Positions 41,049 to 50,576 of a stretch of 64,000 nt of DNA are shown in pieces. Each line of letters begins with the position of its first letter. Positions within the stretch are counted from its first letter, which is position 1. The notes beneath the pieces are model-generated. The model did no database searches. It was not told where the DNA came from and saw nothing but the letters and a program-made list of their open reading frames with translations. Made by a program: the position numbers and the translations under genes. This stretch comes from SHLQ01 sp047638715 (lineage in GTDB: Bacteria > Actinomycetota > Acidimicrobiia > Acidimicrobiales > SHLQ01): NCBI GenBank assembly GCA_047638715.1, contig JBLIMK010000001.1, forward strand, positions 1 through 64,000. Reading direction: 5' to 3'.

Positions 41049-44000
41049 ATGACCATCGGACTGCCGCCGAGGCAGGGTCTCTATGACCCTGCGAATGAAC
41101 ACGACGCCTGTGGCCTCAACTTTGTCTGCGACATGAAGGGCCGAGCGAGCCATCGCATTGTCCAACATGCCCTCGGAGCTCTCTGTGCACTTGAGCATCG
41201 AGGTGCCGCTGGAGCCGATCCCGATGTCGGCGATGGCGCTGGAATCCTGACGCAGCTGCCCGACGCTTTTCTTCGAGAAGTTGTGGGCTTTGACTTGCCC
41301 GACGCTGGTCGGTATGCGACGGGCATCGCGTTCCTGCCCCAAGACCCACAGATCGCCGCTGCTGCGAAGGCTGAGATTCAACGGATCGCGGTCGAAGAGG
41401 GCCTCGTCGTCCTCGGGTGGCGCGATGTTCCGGTCGATCCCGATGTAATCGGTGCCGGGGCTCGGGTCACTATGCCATCGTTTAGCCAGCCGTTCTTCAC
41501 ACATTCGACCGGCACGCTCAGCGGTATCGATCTCGACCGTGTCATCTATATCGCTCGAAAGCGCTTTGAGCACGAGATTCATCTCGAGGCAGGAGCCGAC
41601 GAGGTTAACGAGGCAATGGGTGGCGCTTCCTCGATGCACGATGGCGTCTATTTCCCGTCGTTGTCTACGCGAACGATCGTGTACAAAGGCATGCTCACAA
41701 CGCCTCAACTCGGCGCCTTCTACCCGGATCTCCGGGACCCTCGGTTTGCCTCGGCGATCGCGTTGGTCCATTCCCGTTTCAGCACGAATACGTTCCCATC
41801 GTGGCCGCTTGCGCACCCCTACCGACTCGTTGCACACAACGGCGAGATCAACACGATCAAGGGCAACCGGAACTGGATGCAGGCGCGTCAATCGGCGTTG
41901 TCGTCCGAGTTGTTCGGCGACCGGCTCGAGTCGGCCTTTCCAATCTGCACGCCCGGCGCATCCGATACAGCAGGCTTCGATGAATGCCTAGAGCTCCTCA
42001 CACTTTCTGGATATTCGGTGCCCGAGGCGATCCTCATGATGATCCCGGAGCCCTGGGAGAACCATGCATCGATGAGCGAGGATCGTCGGGCCTTCTACGA
42101 GTACTTCTCAACCCTGATGGAACCATGGGACGGACCTGCCTCGGTCTCGTTCACCGACGGAACAGTGGTTGGAGCCGTACTCGACCGGAATGGCCTTCGA
42201 CCATCGCGCTACTGGGTGACGAGTGACGATCTCGTCATCATGGCGTCAGAGGTCGGCGTGGTCGACATCGATCCTTCGACGATCATCGAGAAGGGTCGCC
42301 TGGAACCGGGACGAATTTTCTTCATCGACACCGAGCAGGGCCGGATCCTCCGCGACGACGAGATCAAGGCTGCAGTATCGGCCAAACGTCCCTACGCAGA
42401 TCTCGTCTCGGCCGGTGTTACAAAGCTGGGTGATCTTCCTGTGCAGTCGAACGATCGTGGTTCGGAGGGCACACTCGAAACGCAGCAGATCGCATTCGGC
42501 TACACCCATGAAGATCTCAAGATGCTCGTCGCTCCGATGGTTGCGACCGGCAAGGAAGCCTTAGGGTCGATGGGGACCGACACTCCCATCGCTGCGCTGT
42601 CGCAACGCGCCCGGCTCCTTCCCGACTATTTTCAGCAACTCTTTGCTCAGGTCACCAACCCGCCTCTCGATGCGATTCGTGAAGAGTTGGTCACCGCCGT
42701 CGGTACGACGATCGGTCCACGAGGAAACCTGCTCGCACCAGGCTCGTCGGCTATTCGCCAAATCCACATCGATCATCCGGTGTTGTCGCCCGATGAGTTC
42801 GCCCGACTTCTGCCCACCGAAGATCCGGCATCGGGTTTGACCAGCGTCATCCTCGACATCGTCTTCCCATCCACGTCCGGAGCTGTGGGACTCGCAACTG
42901 CGCTCGATGGTCTTCGAAAAGCGGCCGACAGGGCGATCACGAATGGCGCCGGGATCCTCATCCTGAGCGACCGTGTCGTCTCACCGAGTTTGGCTCCGAT
43001 CCCGGCACTCCTCGCCACAGCGACCGTTCATCACCATCTCGTCGCGAACGGCACCCGTGGTCGAGCCGACATCGTTGTTGAAACTGGCGAAGCCCGCGAG
43101 GTCCATCACGTGGCAACGCTGCTTGGTTTCGGAGCGCGGGCGGTTCACCCGTACGTCGCCTTCGACACAATTATTGAGATGGCCCGAAGCGGCCAACATG
43201 GTTTGGATCTGTCAGCGGCCGACGCTCAGGAGAACTACATAAAGGCATTCGACAAGGGCCTCCTCAAGGTCATGTCCAAGATGGGTATCTCGACGGTGGC
43301 GTCCTATACCGGTGCGCAGATCTTTGAGGCGATCGGGTTGAGCAGCGAGCTGCTCGAGGAGTACTTCGGGGGGATGGTGAGCCGGCTGGGAGGCGTGGGG
43401 CTCGATATTCTTGTCCAGGAGGTCCTCGACCGACACGATCGAGCGTTCCCAGCCAATAGCACGCATCGCGCCCATCGTTCACTCGAAGCGGGAGGCGAGT
43501 ACCAGTGGCGTCGTGAAGGCGAATTCCATCTTTTCAACCCGGACACCGTGTTCAAGCTGCAGCACGCAACTCGCGACCGTCGCTTCGACATCTTTCGGGA
43601 GTACACGGGATCGGTGAACGATCACGCTCGCAACCTCTCTACGTTGCGCGGTCTCTTCGCGTTCAAAGATGGCGTGCGGAGAGCGATTGCACTCGACGAG
43701 GTCGAGTCCGTCTCCGACATCGTCAAGCGGTTCTCCACGGGTGCCATGTCGTATGGATCGATCTCGGCCGAAGCGCACGAGACGCTCGCCATTGCGATGA
43801 ACCGACTCGGGGCGAAATCGAACACAGGCGAAGGCGGCGAGGACGACGAACGCTTCGACCCAATGGCAAACGGTGATTCCAAGCGGTCGGCCATCAAACA
43901 GGTGGCATCGGGGCGTTTCGGCGTCACGTCGAACTACTTGGTGAACGCCGACGATCTACAGATCAAGATGGCGCAGGGAGCAAAGCCAGGCGAAGGCGGG

Positions 44001-45665
44001 CAGCTTCCTGGACACAAGGTGTATCCCTGGATCGCAAAGACACGCAATAGCACACCCGGCGTCGGCCTCATCAGTCCTCCTCCGCATCACGACATCTACT
44101 CGATCGAAGATCTCGCTCAGCTCATCTACGACCTGAAGAGTGCAAACCCAGTCGCACGAGTGCACGTGAAGTTGGTGAGCGAGCTCGGTGTTGGCACCGT
44201 GGCAGCTGGTGTCTCCAAAGCACACGCGGATGTGGTGCTGATCTCGGGGCACGACGGAGGCACGGGCGCTTCGCCGCTCACCTCGGTCAAACACGCCGGC
44301 GCTCCATGGGAGCTCGGACTTGCCGAAACTCAGCAGACGTTGCTGATGAACGGCTTACGCGACCGGATTGTTGTTCAGGTCGACGGCCAGCTAAAGACCG
44401 GTCGTGACGTGATGATCGCTGCGCTCCTCGGAGCTGACGAGTTTGGCTTCGCGACAGCGCCGCTGGTCGTGATGGGCTGCGTGATGATGCGTGTTTGTCA
44501 TCTCAACACCTGCCCCGTCGGCGTAGCAACGCAAGATCCCGAGCTACGAAAGAAGTTCTCTGGCACGCCAGAGTTCGTCGTTAACTTCTTCGAGTTCATC
44601 GCCGAGGAAGTCCGAGAGCTCTTGGCCGAACTCGGGTTCCGTTCGCTCGAAGAGGCGATCGGCCAAGCGGAATCGCTCGATACGACCGCCGCTGTGGACC
44701 ACTGGAAGGCAGACGGTCTCGACCTCTCTCCAATTCTTTATGTGCCGCCGCTCCTAGACGGCGAGGTACGGAGAAACACCGGCGGACAGAACCACAAACT
44801 CGACGAGGCCCTCGATGCCCGGCTGCTCCCCGAGGTTGCGCCAGCAATCAATGGCGGGGCTCCGGTGCGGATTTCAACGGAGATTCGTAACGTCAACCGT
44901 AGCGTCGGCACGCAGCTCGGCTATCACCTCACGAAGAGGCACGGTGCAGCTGGCCTACCCAATGACTCGATCATCATCGAGGCCACAGGCTCGGCTGGCA
45001 ACAGCTTTGGTGCGTTCGTTCCCAAAGGAATCACCCTTCGGCTCGTTGGCGATGCAAACGATTTTGTCGGCAAGGGGCTCTCGGGCGGGAGGATCACTGT
45101 TCGACCACCCGGCGAGATGGCCTGCGTCGCCGAAGAGAATGTGATCGCTGGCAACGTCATTGGTTACGGCGCCACCGCTGGCGAGCTTTACCTGCGGGGA
45201 CTCGTCGGCGAGAGGTTCTGCGTCCGCAACTCGGGAGCTACCGCTGTCGTGGAAGGTGTTGGCGATCACGGCTGTGAATACATGACCGGCGGCGTTGCAG
45301 TCATCCTCGGCCCAACGGGGCGGAACTTCGCTGCGGGTATGTCGGGCGGCGAGGCGTTTGTGTACGACGAAGAAGGCGTGTTCGAATCTCTAGTGAATAC
45401 TGAGATGGTCGACCTGGACCCGCTCGATGACGATGACGAAACCCGGGTTGCGGCGCTCATCGACACCCATGTGGCAGAGACCGGTTCCGACGTCGGCATT
45501 CGAATTCTGGCCGACTGGGATTCCGCTCGATCGTCATTCGTAAAGGTGATGCCTCGCGATTTCAAGCGAGTGCTCGTCGCTGCAGCCGAAGCACGAGCTG
45601 CTGGCACGGACGAGATGGAAGCAATCATGGCATCAGCCAAGAGACGAGGAGCACGCCATGGGTGA
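41049..45665 (+). CDS. gltB: Glutamate synthase, large (alpha) subunit
   Basis: 1538 residues. It transfers the amide of glutamine to 2-oxoglutarate. Domain order: class II glutaminase with nucleophile Cys21 in NEHDACGLNF (a 20-residue propeptide is expected to be removed), the central domain, the FMN-binding synthase domain (FSTGAMSYGSISAEAHE, EGGEDDERF, VLISGHDGGTGASPLTSVKH), and the [3Fe-4S] Cys triplet in CVMMRVCHLNTCPVG. The C-terminal GXGXG domain is seen as GSAGNSFGAF and GATAGELYLRG. Start: the ATG with GAGG 7 nt upstream. gltD overlaps its last 8 bp. Confidence 0.98.
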   Translation: MTIGLPPRQGLYDPANEHDACGLNFVCDMKGRASHRIVQHALGALCALEHRGAAGADPDVGDGAGILTQLPDAFLREVVGFDLPDAGRYATGIAFLPQDPQIAAAAKAEIQRIAVEEGLVVLGWRDVPVDPDVIGAGARVTMPSFSQPFFTHSTGTLSGIDLDRVIYIARKRFEHEIHLEAGADEVNEAMGGASSMHDGVYFPSLSTRTIVYKGMLTTPQLGAFYPDLRDPRFASAIALVHSRFSTNTFPSWPLAHPYRLVAHNGEINTIKGNRNWMQARQSALSSELFGDRLESAFPICTPGASDTAGFDECLELLTLSGYSVPEAILMMIPEPWENHASMSEDRRAFYEYFSTLMEPWDGPASVSFTDGTVVGAVLDRNGLRPSRYWVTSDDLVIMASEVGVVDIDPSTIIEKGRLEPGRIFFIDTEQGRILRDDEIKAAVSAKRPYADLVSAGVTKLGDLPVQSNDRGSEGTLETQQIAFGYTHEDLKMLVAPMVATGKEALGSMGTDTPIAALSQRARLLPDYFQQLFAQVTNPPLDAIREELVTAVGTTIGPRGNLLAPGSSAIRQIHIDHPVLSPDEFARLLPTEDPASGLTSVILDIVFPSTSGAVGLATALDGLRKAADRAITNGAGILILSDRVVSPSLAPIPALLATATVHHHLVANGTRGRADIVVETGEAREVHHVATLLGFGARAVHPYVAFDTIIEMARSGQHGLDLSAADAQENYIKAFDKGLLKVMSKMGISTVASYTGAQIFEAIGLSSELLEEYFGGMVSRLGGVGLDILVQEVLDRHDRAFPANSTHRAHRSLEAGGEYQWRREGEFHLFNPDTVFKLQHATRDRRFDIFREYTGSVNDHARNLSTLRGLFAFKDGVRRAIALDEVESVSDIVKRFSTGAMSYGSISAEAHETLAIAMNRLGAKSNTGEGGEDDERFDPMANGDSKRSAIKQVASGRFGVTSNYLVNADDLQIKMAQGAKPGEGGQLPGHKVYPWIAKTRNSTPGVGLISPPPHHDIYSIEDLAQLIYDLKSANPVARVHVKLVSELGVGTVAAGVSKAHADVVLISGHDGGTGASPLTSVKHAGAPWELGLAETQQTLLMNGLRDRIVVQVDGQLKTGRDVMIAALLGADEFGFATAPLVVMGCVMMRVCHLNTCPVGVATQDPELRKKFSGTPEFVVNFFEFIAEEVRELLAELGFRSLEEAIGQAESLDTTAAVDHWKADGLDLSPILYVPPLLDGEVRRNTGGQNHKLDEALDARLLPEVAPAINGGAPVRISTEIRNVNRSVGTQLGYHLTKRHGAAGLPNDSIIIEATGSAGNSFGAFVPKGITLRLVGDANDFVGKGLSGGRITVRPPGEMACVAEENVIAGNVIGYGATAGELYLRGLVGERFCVRNSGATAVVEGVGDHGCEYMTGGVAVILGPTGRNFAAGMSGGEAFVYDEEGVFESLVNTEMVDLDPLDDDDETRVAALIDTHVAETGSDVGIRILADWDSARSSFVKVMPRDFKRVLVAAAEARAAGTDEMEAIMASAKRRGARHG

Positions 45666-47139
45666 CCCGTATGGATTCATGGAACACGACCGTCGGACGC
45701 CCTCGATGCGCCCAGTACCGGTTCGTATTCTTGACTGGAAAGAAGTTTATGAACCGTTTCCCGACGGCGAGCTAAAGGAGCAGGCGTCTCGATGTATGGA
45801 CTGCGGGATTCCGTTTTGCAACAGTGGTTGCCCGCTGGGAAACCTGATTCCGGACTGGAACGACCTCGTCTATCGAGACGACTGGCAGGCAGCGTCAGAG
45901 CGTCTTCATGCCACGAACAATTTTCCCGAGTTCACCGGCCGCCTGTGCCCCGCTCCGTGTGAGGGTTCGTGCGTACTTGGGATTCACGAACCGCCGGTCA
46001 CGATCAAGCAGGTCGAGATCGAGATCATCGAACGGGCCTTCGCCGAAGGCTGGGTTGCGCCGGTGATCGCGTCGGTCAAAACGGGGAAATCGATCGCGGT
46101 CGTGGGCTCGGGGCCGGCTGGCCTCGCCGTTGCCCAGCAACTCACACGCGCAGGACACGACGTCACGGTGTTCGAGCGTGCCCCACGAATTGGTGGGCTT
46201 CTACGTTACGGCATCCCTGAATTCAAGATGGAAAAGCGATTCATCGATCGTCGTCTGGAGCAGATGGAGGCGGAGGGAACCGTCTTTCGAACCGGGGTAA
46301 ACGTAGGTGTTGATGAAACAGCCCAAGACCTCAGTTCTCGGTTCGATGCAATAGTGCTCGCGGCCGGCTCGACACAATGGCGCGATCTGCCAATTCCTGG
46401 ACGCGACGCAACTGGCATCAAACAGGCCATGGAATTTCTGCCGCCATCGAATGCGGTGCAACTCGGAGACCTCGATGAACATCCGTTCTCAGCCGAGGGC
46501 AAGGACGTCATTATCATCGGGGGCGGCGACACCGGCGCTGACTGCCTGGGCACGGTGCTCCGACATGGAGCGAAATCTGTTCATCAGTTCGAAATCATGC
46601 CCGAGCCTCCTTCGGAGCGCTCAAATGGCAACCCATGGCCAGCGTGGCCCTTGATCCTGCGGACGCCATCGGCGCATCTCGAAGCGATCGAGCTCGAAGG
46701 TAGCGACGTACGCGAATATGCGATCAATACCCTCGAGTTTGTTGCCGATTCGGATGGGAACGTCGAGTCACTTTCTACGGTGCGCGTCGAGTCTCAGGTC
46801 ATCGACGGGCGCCCTACCTTTGTGCCCGTAGATGGCAGTGAAGAGTCATTTCCGGCTCAGATGGTGCTTTTGGCTATGGGATTCACCGGACCCGAACGAT
46901 CACCTCTTTTGGAGGGTCTGGGCGTTGATCTGACCGATCGCGGAAACGTCGACCGGGACAATAACTACTCAACGAACGTCGATGATGTCTTCGTTTGTGG
47001 CGATATGGGACGAGGCCAGTCGCTGATCGTCTGGGCGATCGCCGAAGGGCGTGCATGCGCTGCTGCGGTCGACGAAGCATTGATGGGGACTTCGGCGCTG
47101 CCGCGCCCTGTCGCTCCCACGGATATGCCCTTGCGCTGA
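45658..47139 (+). CDS. gltD: Glutamate synthase, small (beta) subunit
   Basis: 493 residues. It supplies electrons from NADPH through FAD to the large subunit. The N-terminal Fe-S region has CMDCGIPFCNSGCPLGN and CPAPCEGSCVLG. Two Rossmann motifs: the FAD site VVGSGPAGLAVAQQL (~residue 148) and the NADPH site IIIGGGDTGADCLGTVL (~285), then the C-terminal FAD segment FVCGDMGRGQSLIVWAIAEG. It overlaps gltB (ATG at 45658), as expected for a two-subunit enzyme made in equal amounts. Full length. Confidence 0.97.
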   Translation: MGDPYGFMEHDRRTPSMRPVPVRILDWKEVYEPFPDGELKEQASRCMDCGIPFCNSGCPLGNLIPDWNDLVYRDDWQAASERLHATNNFPEFTGRLCPAPCEGSCVLGIHEPPVTIKQVEIEIIERAFAEGWVAPVIASVKTGKSIAVVGSGPAGLAVAQQLTRAGHDVTVFERAPRIGGLLRYGIPEFKMEKRFIDRRLEQMEAEGTVFRTGVNVGVDETAQDLSSRFDAIVLAAGSTQWRDLPIPGRDATGIKQAMEFLPPSNAVQLGDLDEHPFSAEGKDVIIIGGGDTGADCLGTVLRHGAKSVHQFEIMPEPPSERSNGNPWPAWPLILRTPSAHLEAIELEGSDVREYAINTLEFVADSDGNVESLSTVRVESQVIDGRPTFVPVDGSEESFPAQMVLLAMGFTGPERSPLLEGLGVDLTDRGNVDRDNNYSTNVDDVFVCGDMGRGQSLIVWAIAEGRACAAAVDEALMGTSALPRPVAPTDMPLR

Positions 47140-47236
47140 CGTCCTTCTTCAACGTTGGAAGTCGTCTGTTGCCGCTCAATTGTTCAGCTGTGGTTCCGAT
47201 AGGTCGAAGTACGAAACGACGTCCGTCGAGGGAACC

Positions 47237-49798
47237 ATGCTGAACAAATTGTCACTCGGAAGGAAGCTGGCGCTAATCGTGCTGGTGCCGTTCCTGTTGT
47301 TTCTCGCCTTCGCTGTGCCGCGAATCCTCGATGATCGAAGCGACTCATCGGATGCATCGGATACCCAGGCGCGGGCAACCGTGTCCGCTCTGACCTGGCA
47401 AGTTTTCGACACCGTTCGCCATGAGGCGGTCGTCAACCAGGTCGCGGTCGGCGTGCAGGGCGTTGATGGAGAGCTCTCCGCCGCCCGAGAGGCCACCGAC
47501 GGAGCGATAACGAATTGGCTCAACGGGGTAGGCGGTCTCGCCATTCTTGATGAGAATACCCTCGCCTCAAGATTGCAAGACTTCGATGGTCACCGGCTTG
47601 AGATAAGCGGGCGCGATGCTCAAACGAATTTCGAGGCCGATGTGGTCGTCTTGCGCGAGATTGAACTGTTCGATGGGCTTTTGAGCAACGGCGCAAAGAG
47701 CGATGCCGTCGAGCTTCGCAACGCGGCCGACCTGACCACGGTCTCGAGCGCTGCCGCTGAGCTTCATCTTCTGGGTATGTGGGCTATCTACGAGCAAGAG
47801 GTTCCAGCGCAATTGCCTTTGGCGCTAGGCGCTGCGCGAGGCGCAGCAGACGCATACTCACTTCGAAACGCCCAAGAACTTCCCTTCCAGGATGCATCGT
47901 ACACGGCGCTTTTGCAGGAACTTTCCGCCCTGAGCGCAGGTGACTCGGTCGAGTTCACGGCGAACGATTGGAACGGTGCCAACGAGGCCCGAGCAGTGCA
48001 GCTCGGCGCTGCTCACAACGCACAAGTCGAAGCTGCGAGCACCGCGGCGCTGGCAGCGGAAAATGATGCATCGGGAGCCTTTCGCAATGGAGCCCTTCTC
48101 GTTCTCGGAGCGCTGCTTGTCGGCGCGCTACTCGCCCTCGCTGTCGCCAAGGCGATCCGAGCCTCGCTTCACAAGCTTCGTGACGAGGCGTCCAACGTTG
48201 CCAATAGCGACCTACCGCGGGTCGCTGAAGCGTTGACCAACGGCGTCCCAATGGCGGACATCAGCACCGATCGTGAAGTGCTCAAGGTAACGAACGATGA
48301 GTTCGGCGAAGTGGCGGCGAGCTTGGCCGCTGTTCGAGAGAGCGCCTCGGGAGTCGGCGAACGAGTCGCAGTTCTCCAGAGTGGGATCGCCGACACATTC
48401 GTCAACCTCGCCCGTCGAAACCAGTCCCTGGTCGATCGACAGCTCGAAGCAATCGACACGCTCGAAGCCGAGGAACGCGACTCGGACCGGCTTGCGCTCA
48501 TGTATCGAGTTGATCACCTGGCAACACGTATGCGTCGAAATGCCGAGAGCCTTCTCGTACTCGCGGATGCAAAGACGCCGGAGCGCCACAGTGGCGCTAT
48601 TGAACTTCGCGAGGTTCTCCGTGTTGCGATCGGAGAGGTCGAGGACTATCGACGCATCATTCCTATCGCTTTGGATAATCTTCATGTCGCCGGCCACAAG
48701 GCGCAAGACCTGGCCCACCTTCTCGCGGAACTGATGGAGAATGCCGCTCAGCATTCACCTCCGGGCACGGCGGTCGATGTCTCTGGTGTACTCGACCGAA
48801 TGAGCGGAAGTTACGTCGTCACGATTCTCGATCACGGAACGGGCCTTGACGCAGCACAGCTCGCACAGCTGAACGAACTGCTCGAGCGACCTCCGACATC
48901 AACGATGACGATCTCGTATTCGATCGGTCTTCAGGTGGTCAGCCGACTTGCCCACGCTCTCGGTGTTCACGTCGCGTTGAGTCCTGCAAACAATGCAGGT
49001 CTTGTTGCCTCCGTCGTCGTTCCGGCCACAATCGTTTCTGAATGGTCCCAGGTACTGGGAGTGGCTTCGCCCAAGGCGAGCCCCGTTCCTGTGTCGCCAG
49101 TCGTTGCCAACGCTTCTCTGGCCTTCGATTCCTTGGAAGCAGACGGCCTCGTCGAGATGCCGGTCCCGGACGCGATTCCGAGGATAGACATCCCTGCGCT
49201 CGACCTCGCGTCCTTCGGGACCTTCCCCGGAGAATCGATTGAAACATCGGCACCCGCCTTCGAAGCTTCTCGTGTCGACAGCCCGTTCGAATCTCCGCCG
49301 TTCGATTCTCCCGAGATCGCCCCACTCGCTGAGAACGCGCCGGTCTTACAGACCCCGATCGATCCGTTTACAGAAGTGTCAGGCGGCCTTGCGTCAGAGC
49401 CCGGCCCGCCTTTCGAGCCCGAGTCATTGGTTTTCGACCCTCAGGACGTGCCGGTTGTAAGCGCACCGGCTCCTACGCCAGCTCCAGTTGCCGTGGTTCC
49501 TGAGCCGATGCCTGTGTATGCGCCAGCTCCGATGCCTGCGCCTATGCCTGCGTATGCGCCAGCTCCGATGCCTGCACCAGCTCCAGTAGCCGAGATGCTC
49601 CCACCCACGCCGAAAGTGACGCCTAGCGGACTCACTCGACGGACGAGGACAACAACGACAGTCGCGCCCGTTGACCTAGAAGCGGATCGCACTGCTCCTT
49701 CGCAACGAACTCCTGATCAGGTGAAGAACATGTTGTCCCGATACAAGACAGGACTTGAGCGGGGCCGCGGCTCTGAGGGAACGGATGGTGAGTCATGA
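47237..49798 (+). CDS. Conservon sensor kinase-like protein (CvnA type)
   Basis: 853 residues. An N-terminal membrane helix (KLALIVLVPFLLFLAFAV), a ~250-residue outside helical sensor, a second helix (~283-305) and a HAMP-like linker lead to the kinase core. The His candidate is in VDHLATRMRRNAESLLVLAD; the ATPase has the N-box LAELMENAAQHSPPG (~494), a G1 box LDHGTGLD and SIGLQVVSRLA. A 250-residue Pro/Ala-rich tail follows, with short repeats of YAPAPMPAP. Together with the next three genes it forms a cvnABCD-type conservon, known in Streptomyces as a G-protein-linked sensing unit. GAGGG upstream supports the ATG at 47237. The stop overlaps the roadblock gene by 4 bp. Confidence 0.9.
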   Translation: MLNKLSLGRKLALIVLVPFLLFLAFAVPRILDDRSDSSDASDTQARATVSALTWQVFDTVRHEAVVNQVAVGVQGVDGELSAAREATDGAITNWLNGVGGLAILDENTLASRLQDFDGHRLEISGRDAQTNFEADVVVLREIELFDGLLSNGAKSDAVELRNAADLTTVSSAAAELHLLGMWAIYEQEVPAQLPLALGAARGAADAYSLRNAQELPFQDASYTALLQELSALSAGDSVEFTANDWNGANEARAVQLGAAHNAQVEAASTAALAAENDASGAFRNGALLVLGALLVGALLALAVAKAIRASLHKLRDEASNVANSDLPRVAEALTNGVPMADISTDREVLKVTNDEFGEVAASLAAVRESASGVGERVAVLQSGIADTFVNLARRNQSLVDRQLEAIDTLEAEERDSDRLALMYRVDHLATRMRRNAESLLVLADAKTPERHSGAIELREVLRVAIGEVEDYRRIIPIALDNLHVAGHKAQDLAHLLAELMENAAQHSPPGTAVDVSGVLDRMSGSYVVTILDHGTGLDAAQLAQLNELLERPPTSTMTISYSIGLQVVSRLAHALGVHVALSPANNAGLVASVVVPATIVSEWSQVLGVASPKASPVPVSPVVANASLAFDSLEADGLVEMPVPDAIPRIDIPALDLASFGTFPGESIETSAPAFEASRVDSPFESPPFDSPEIAPLAENAPVLQTPIDPFTEVSGGLASEPGPPFEPESLVFDPQDVPVVSAPAPTPAPVAVVPEPMPVYAPAPMPAPMPAYAPAPMPAPAPVAEMLPPTPKVTPSGLTRRTRTTTTVAPVDLEADRTAPSQRTPDQVKNMLSRYKTGLERGRGSEGTDGES
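49516..49575 (+). repeat. Direct repeat in the Pro-rich tail of the sensor kinase
   Basis: A 24-bp stretch starting GTATGCGCCAGCTCCGATGC occurs exactly at 49516-49539 and 49552-49575 (period 36). It encodes the YAPAPMPAP units of the tail and could expand or contract by slippage. Confidence 0.85.
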
Positions 49799-50205
49799 GT
49801 CAGATCGAAGATGTCAGCTGGCTGATTTCTAGCTTTGTCGACCAAACGCCGGGCGTGGTGGAAGCCATCGCAGTCTCATCGGACGGTCTTTTGATGGCGA
49901 TGTCGAGTGGCCTCGATCGAGCTGGTGGTGATCGCTTCGCTGCGGTCGCATCTGGACTAATTGGCTTGGCCTACGGCGCAGCGGGTCGATTCGGTGGCGG
50001 CAAGGTAAACGAGGTCATCGTCGAGATGGACAACGCCTTGTTGCTCGTCACCGGTATCAGCGACGGCTCAGCGCTTGGTGTCGTCGCAGACGCCAACTGC
50101 GACATTGGTTTTGTTGGTTATGAAATGGCCGTCTTGGTGGAGAAGGCTGGACGCGTTCTTACCCCAGAACTTCGAGCACAGCTTGTGAGCTCACTTCCAC
50201 GATGA
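49795..50205 (+). CDS. Roadblock/LC7-domain protein (CvnB type)
   Basis: 136 residues, a single roadblock/LC7 domain: DVSWLISSFVDQTPGVVEAI, the strand AVSSDGLLMAMSSGL, and the helix ...RFAAVASGLIGLAYGAA, then ...LLLVTGISDGSALGVVADANCDIG. Roadblock proteins act as regulators (GAP or scaffold) of small GTPases; in conservons they link the sensor to the GTPase. The ATG overlaps the kinase stop by 4 bp (ATGA), and its own stop overlaps the DUF742 start in the same way, so all four conservon genes are coupled. Confidence 0.93.
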   Translation: MSQIEDVSWLISSFVDQTPGVVEAIAVSSDGLLMAMSSGLDRAGGDRFAAVASGLIGLAYGAAGRFGGGKVNEVIVEMDNALLLVTGISDGSALGVVADANCDIGFVGYEMAVLVEKAGRVLTPELRAQLVSSLPR

Positions 50206-50576
50206 CCGCGTACGACATGAGCCAGGAACAGAGCAATGGGCCGCCGCGTCCTCGCCTCCGCGTGCCGCCTTACGCAGTCACCGGAGGACGGACCAGAGTC
50301 GACGTCGACATACCGTTCGAAGCACTGGTTCGAACGACGACCCGTGGCCGCGAGAATATGCGGCTGGTCGCGTTCGAGCGACGCGACATTCTGGAGCTCG
50401 CGGAGAATCCGATCGCGGTTGCAGAACTGTCCGCCCGTCTTCGCCTTCCGATCGGGGCCATTCGTGTCCTCGTTGGCGATTTGAGTGTCGAGGGCCACGT
50501 ACAAACGAAGGCAATGACGGTCAAAGCTGACACCGCCCTGTTGGAAAGGGTCCGCGATGGTCTCCGTCGACTCTAG
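50202..50576 (+). CDS. DUF742 protein (CvnC type)
   Basis: 124 residues. The N-terminus (PRPRLRVPPYAVTGGRTRVD) and the winged-helix-like core (ERRDILELAENPIAVAELSA, RLRLPIGAIRVLVGDLSVEG) are diagnostic of DUF742. It is found almost only in conservons. The role is unknown; the HTH-like shape suggests a binding module, not necessarily for DNA. The ATG overlaps the roadblock stop by 4 bp and the 3' end overlaps the GTPase by 20 bp. Confidence 0.93.
   Translation: MTAYDMSQEQSNGPPRPRLRVPPYAVTGGRTRVDVDIPFEALVRTTTRGRENMRLVAFERRDILELAENPIAVAELSARLRLPIGAIRVLVGDLSVEGHVQTKAMTVKADTALLERVRDGLRRL

Noticed and set aside
40974..41891. 305-residue minus-strand frame opposite the gltB N-terminus
   Set aside because: Shadow of gltB; sense strand has the glutaminase signature.
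47147..47161. CTTCAACGTTGGAAG near-palindrome before the conservon
   Set aside because: Short and single; could be an operator but no evidence ties it to a regulator.
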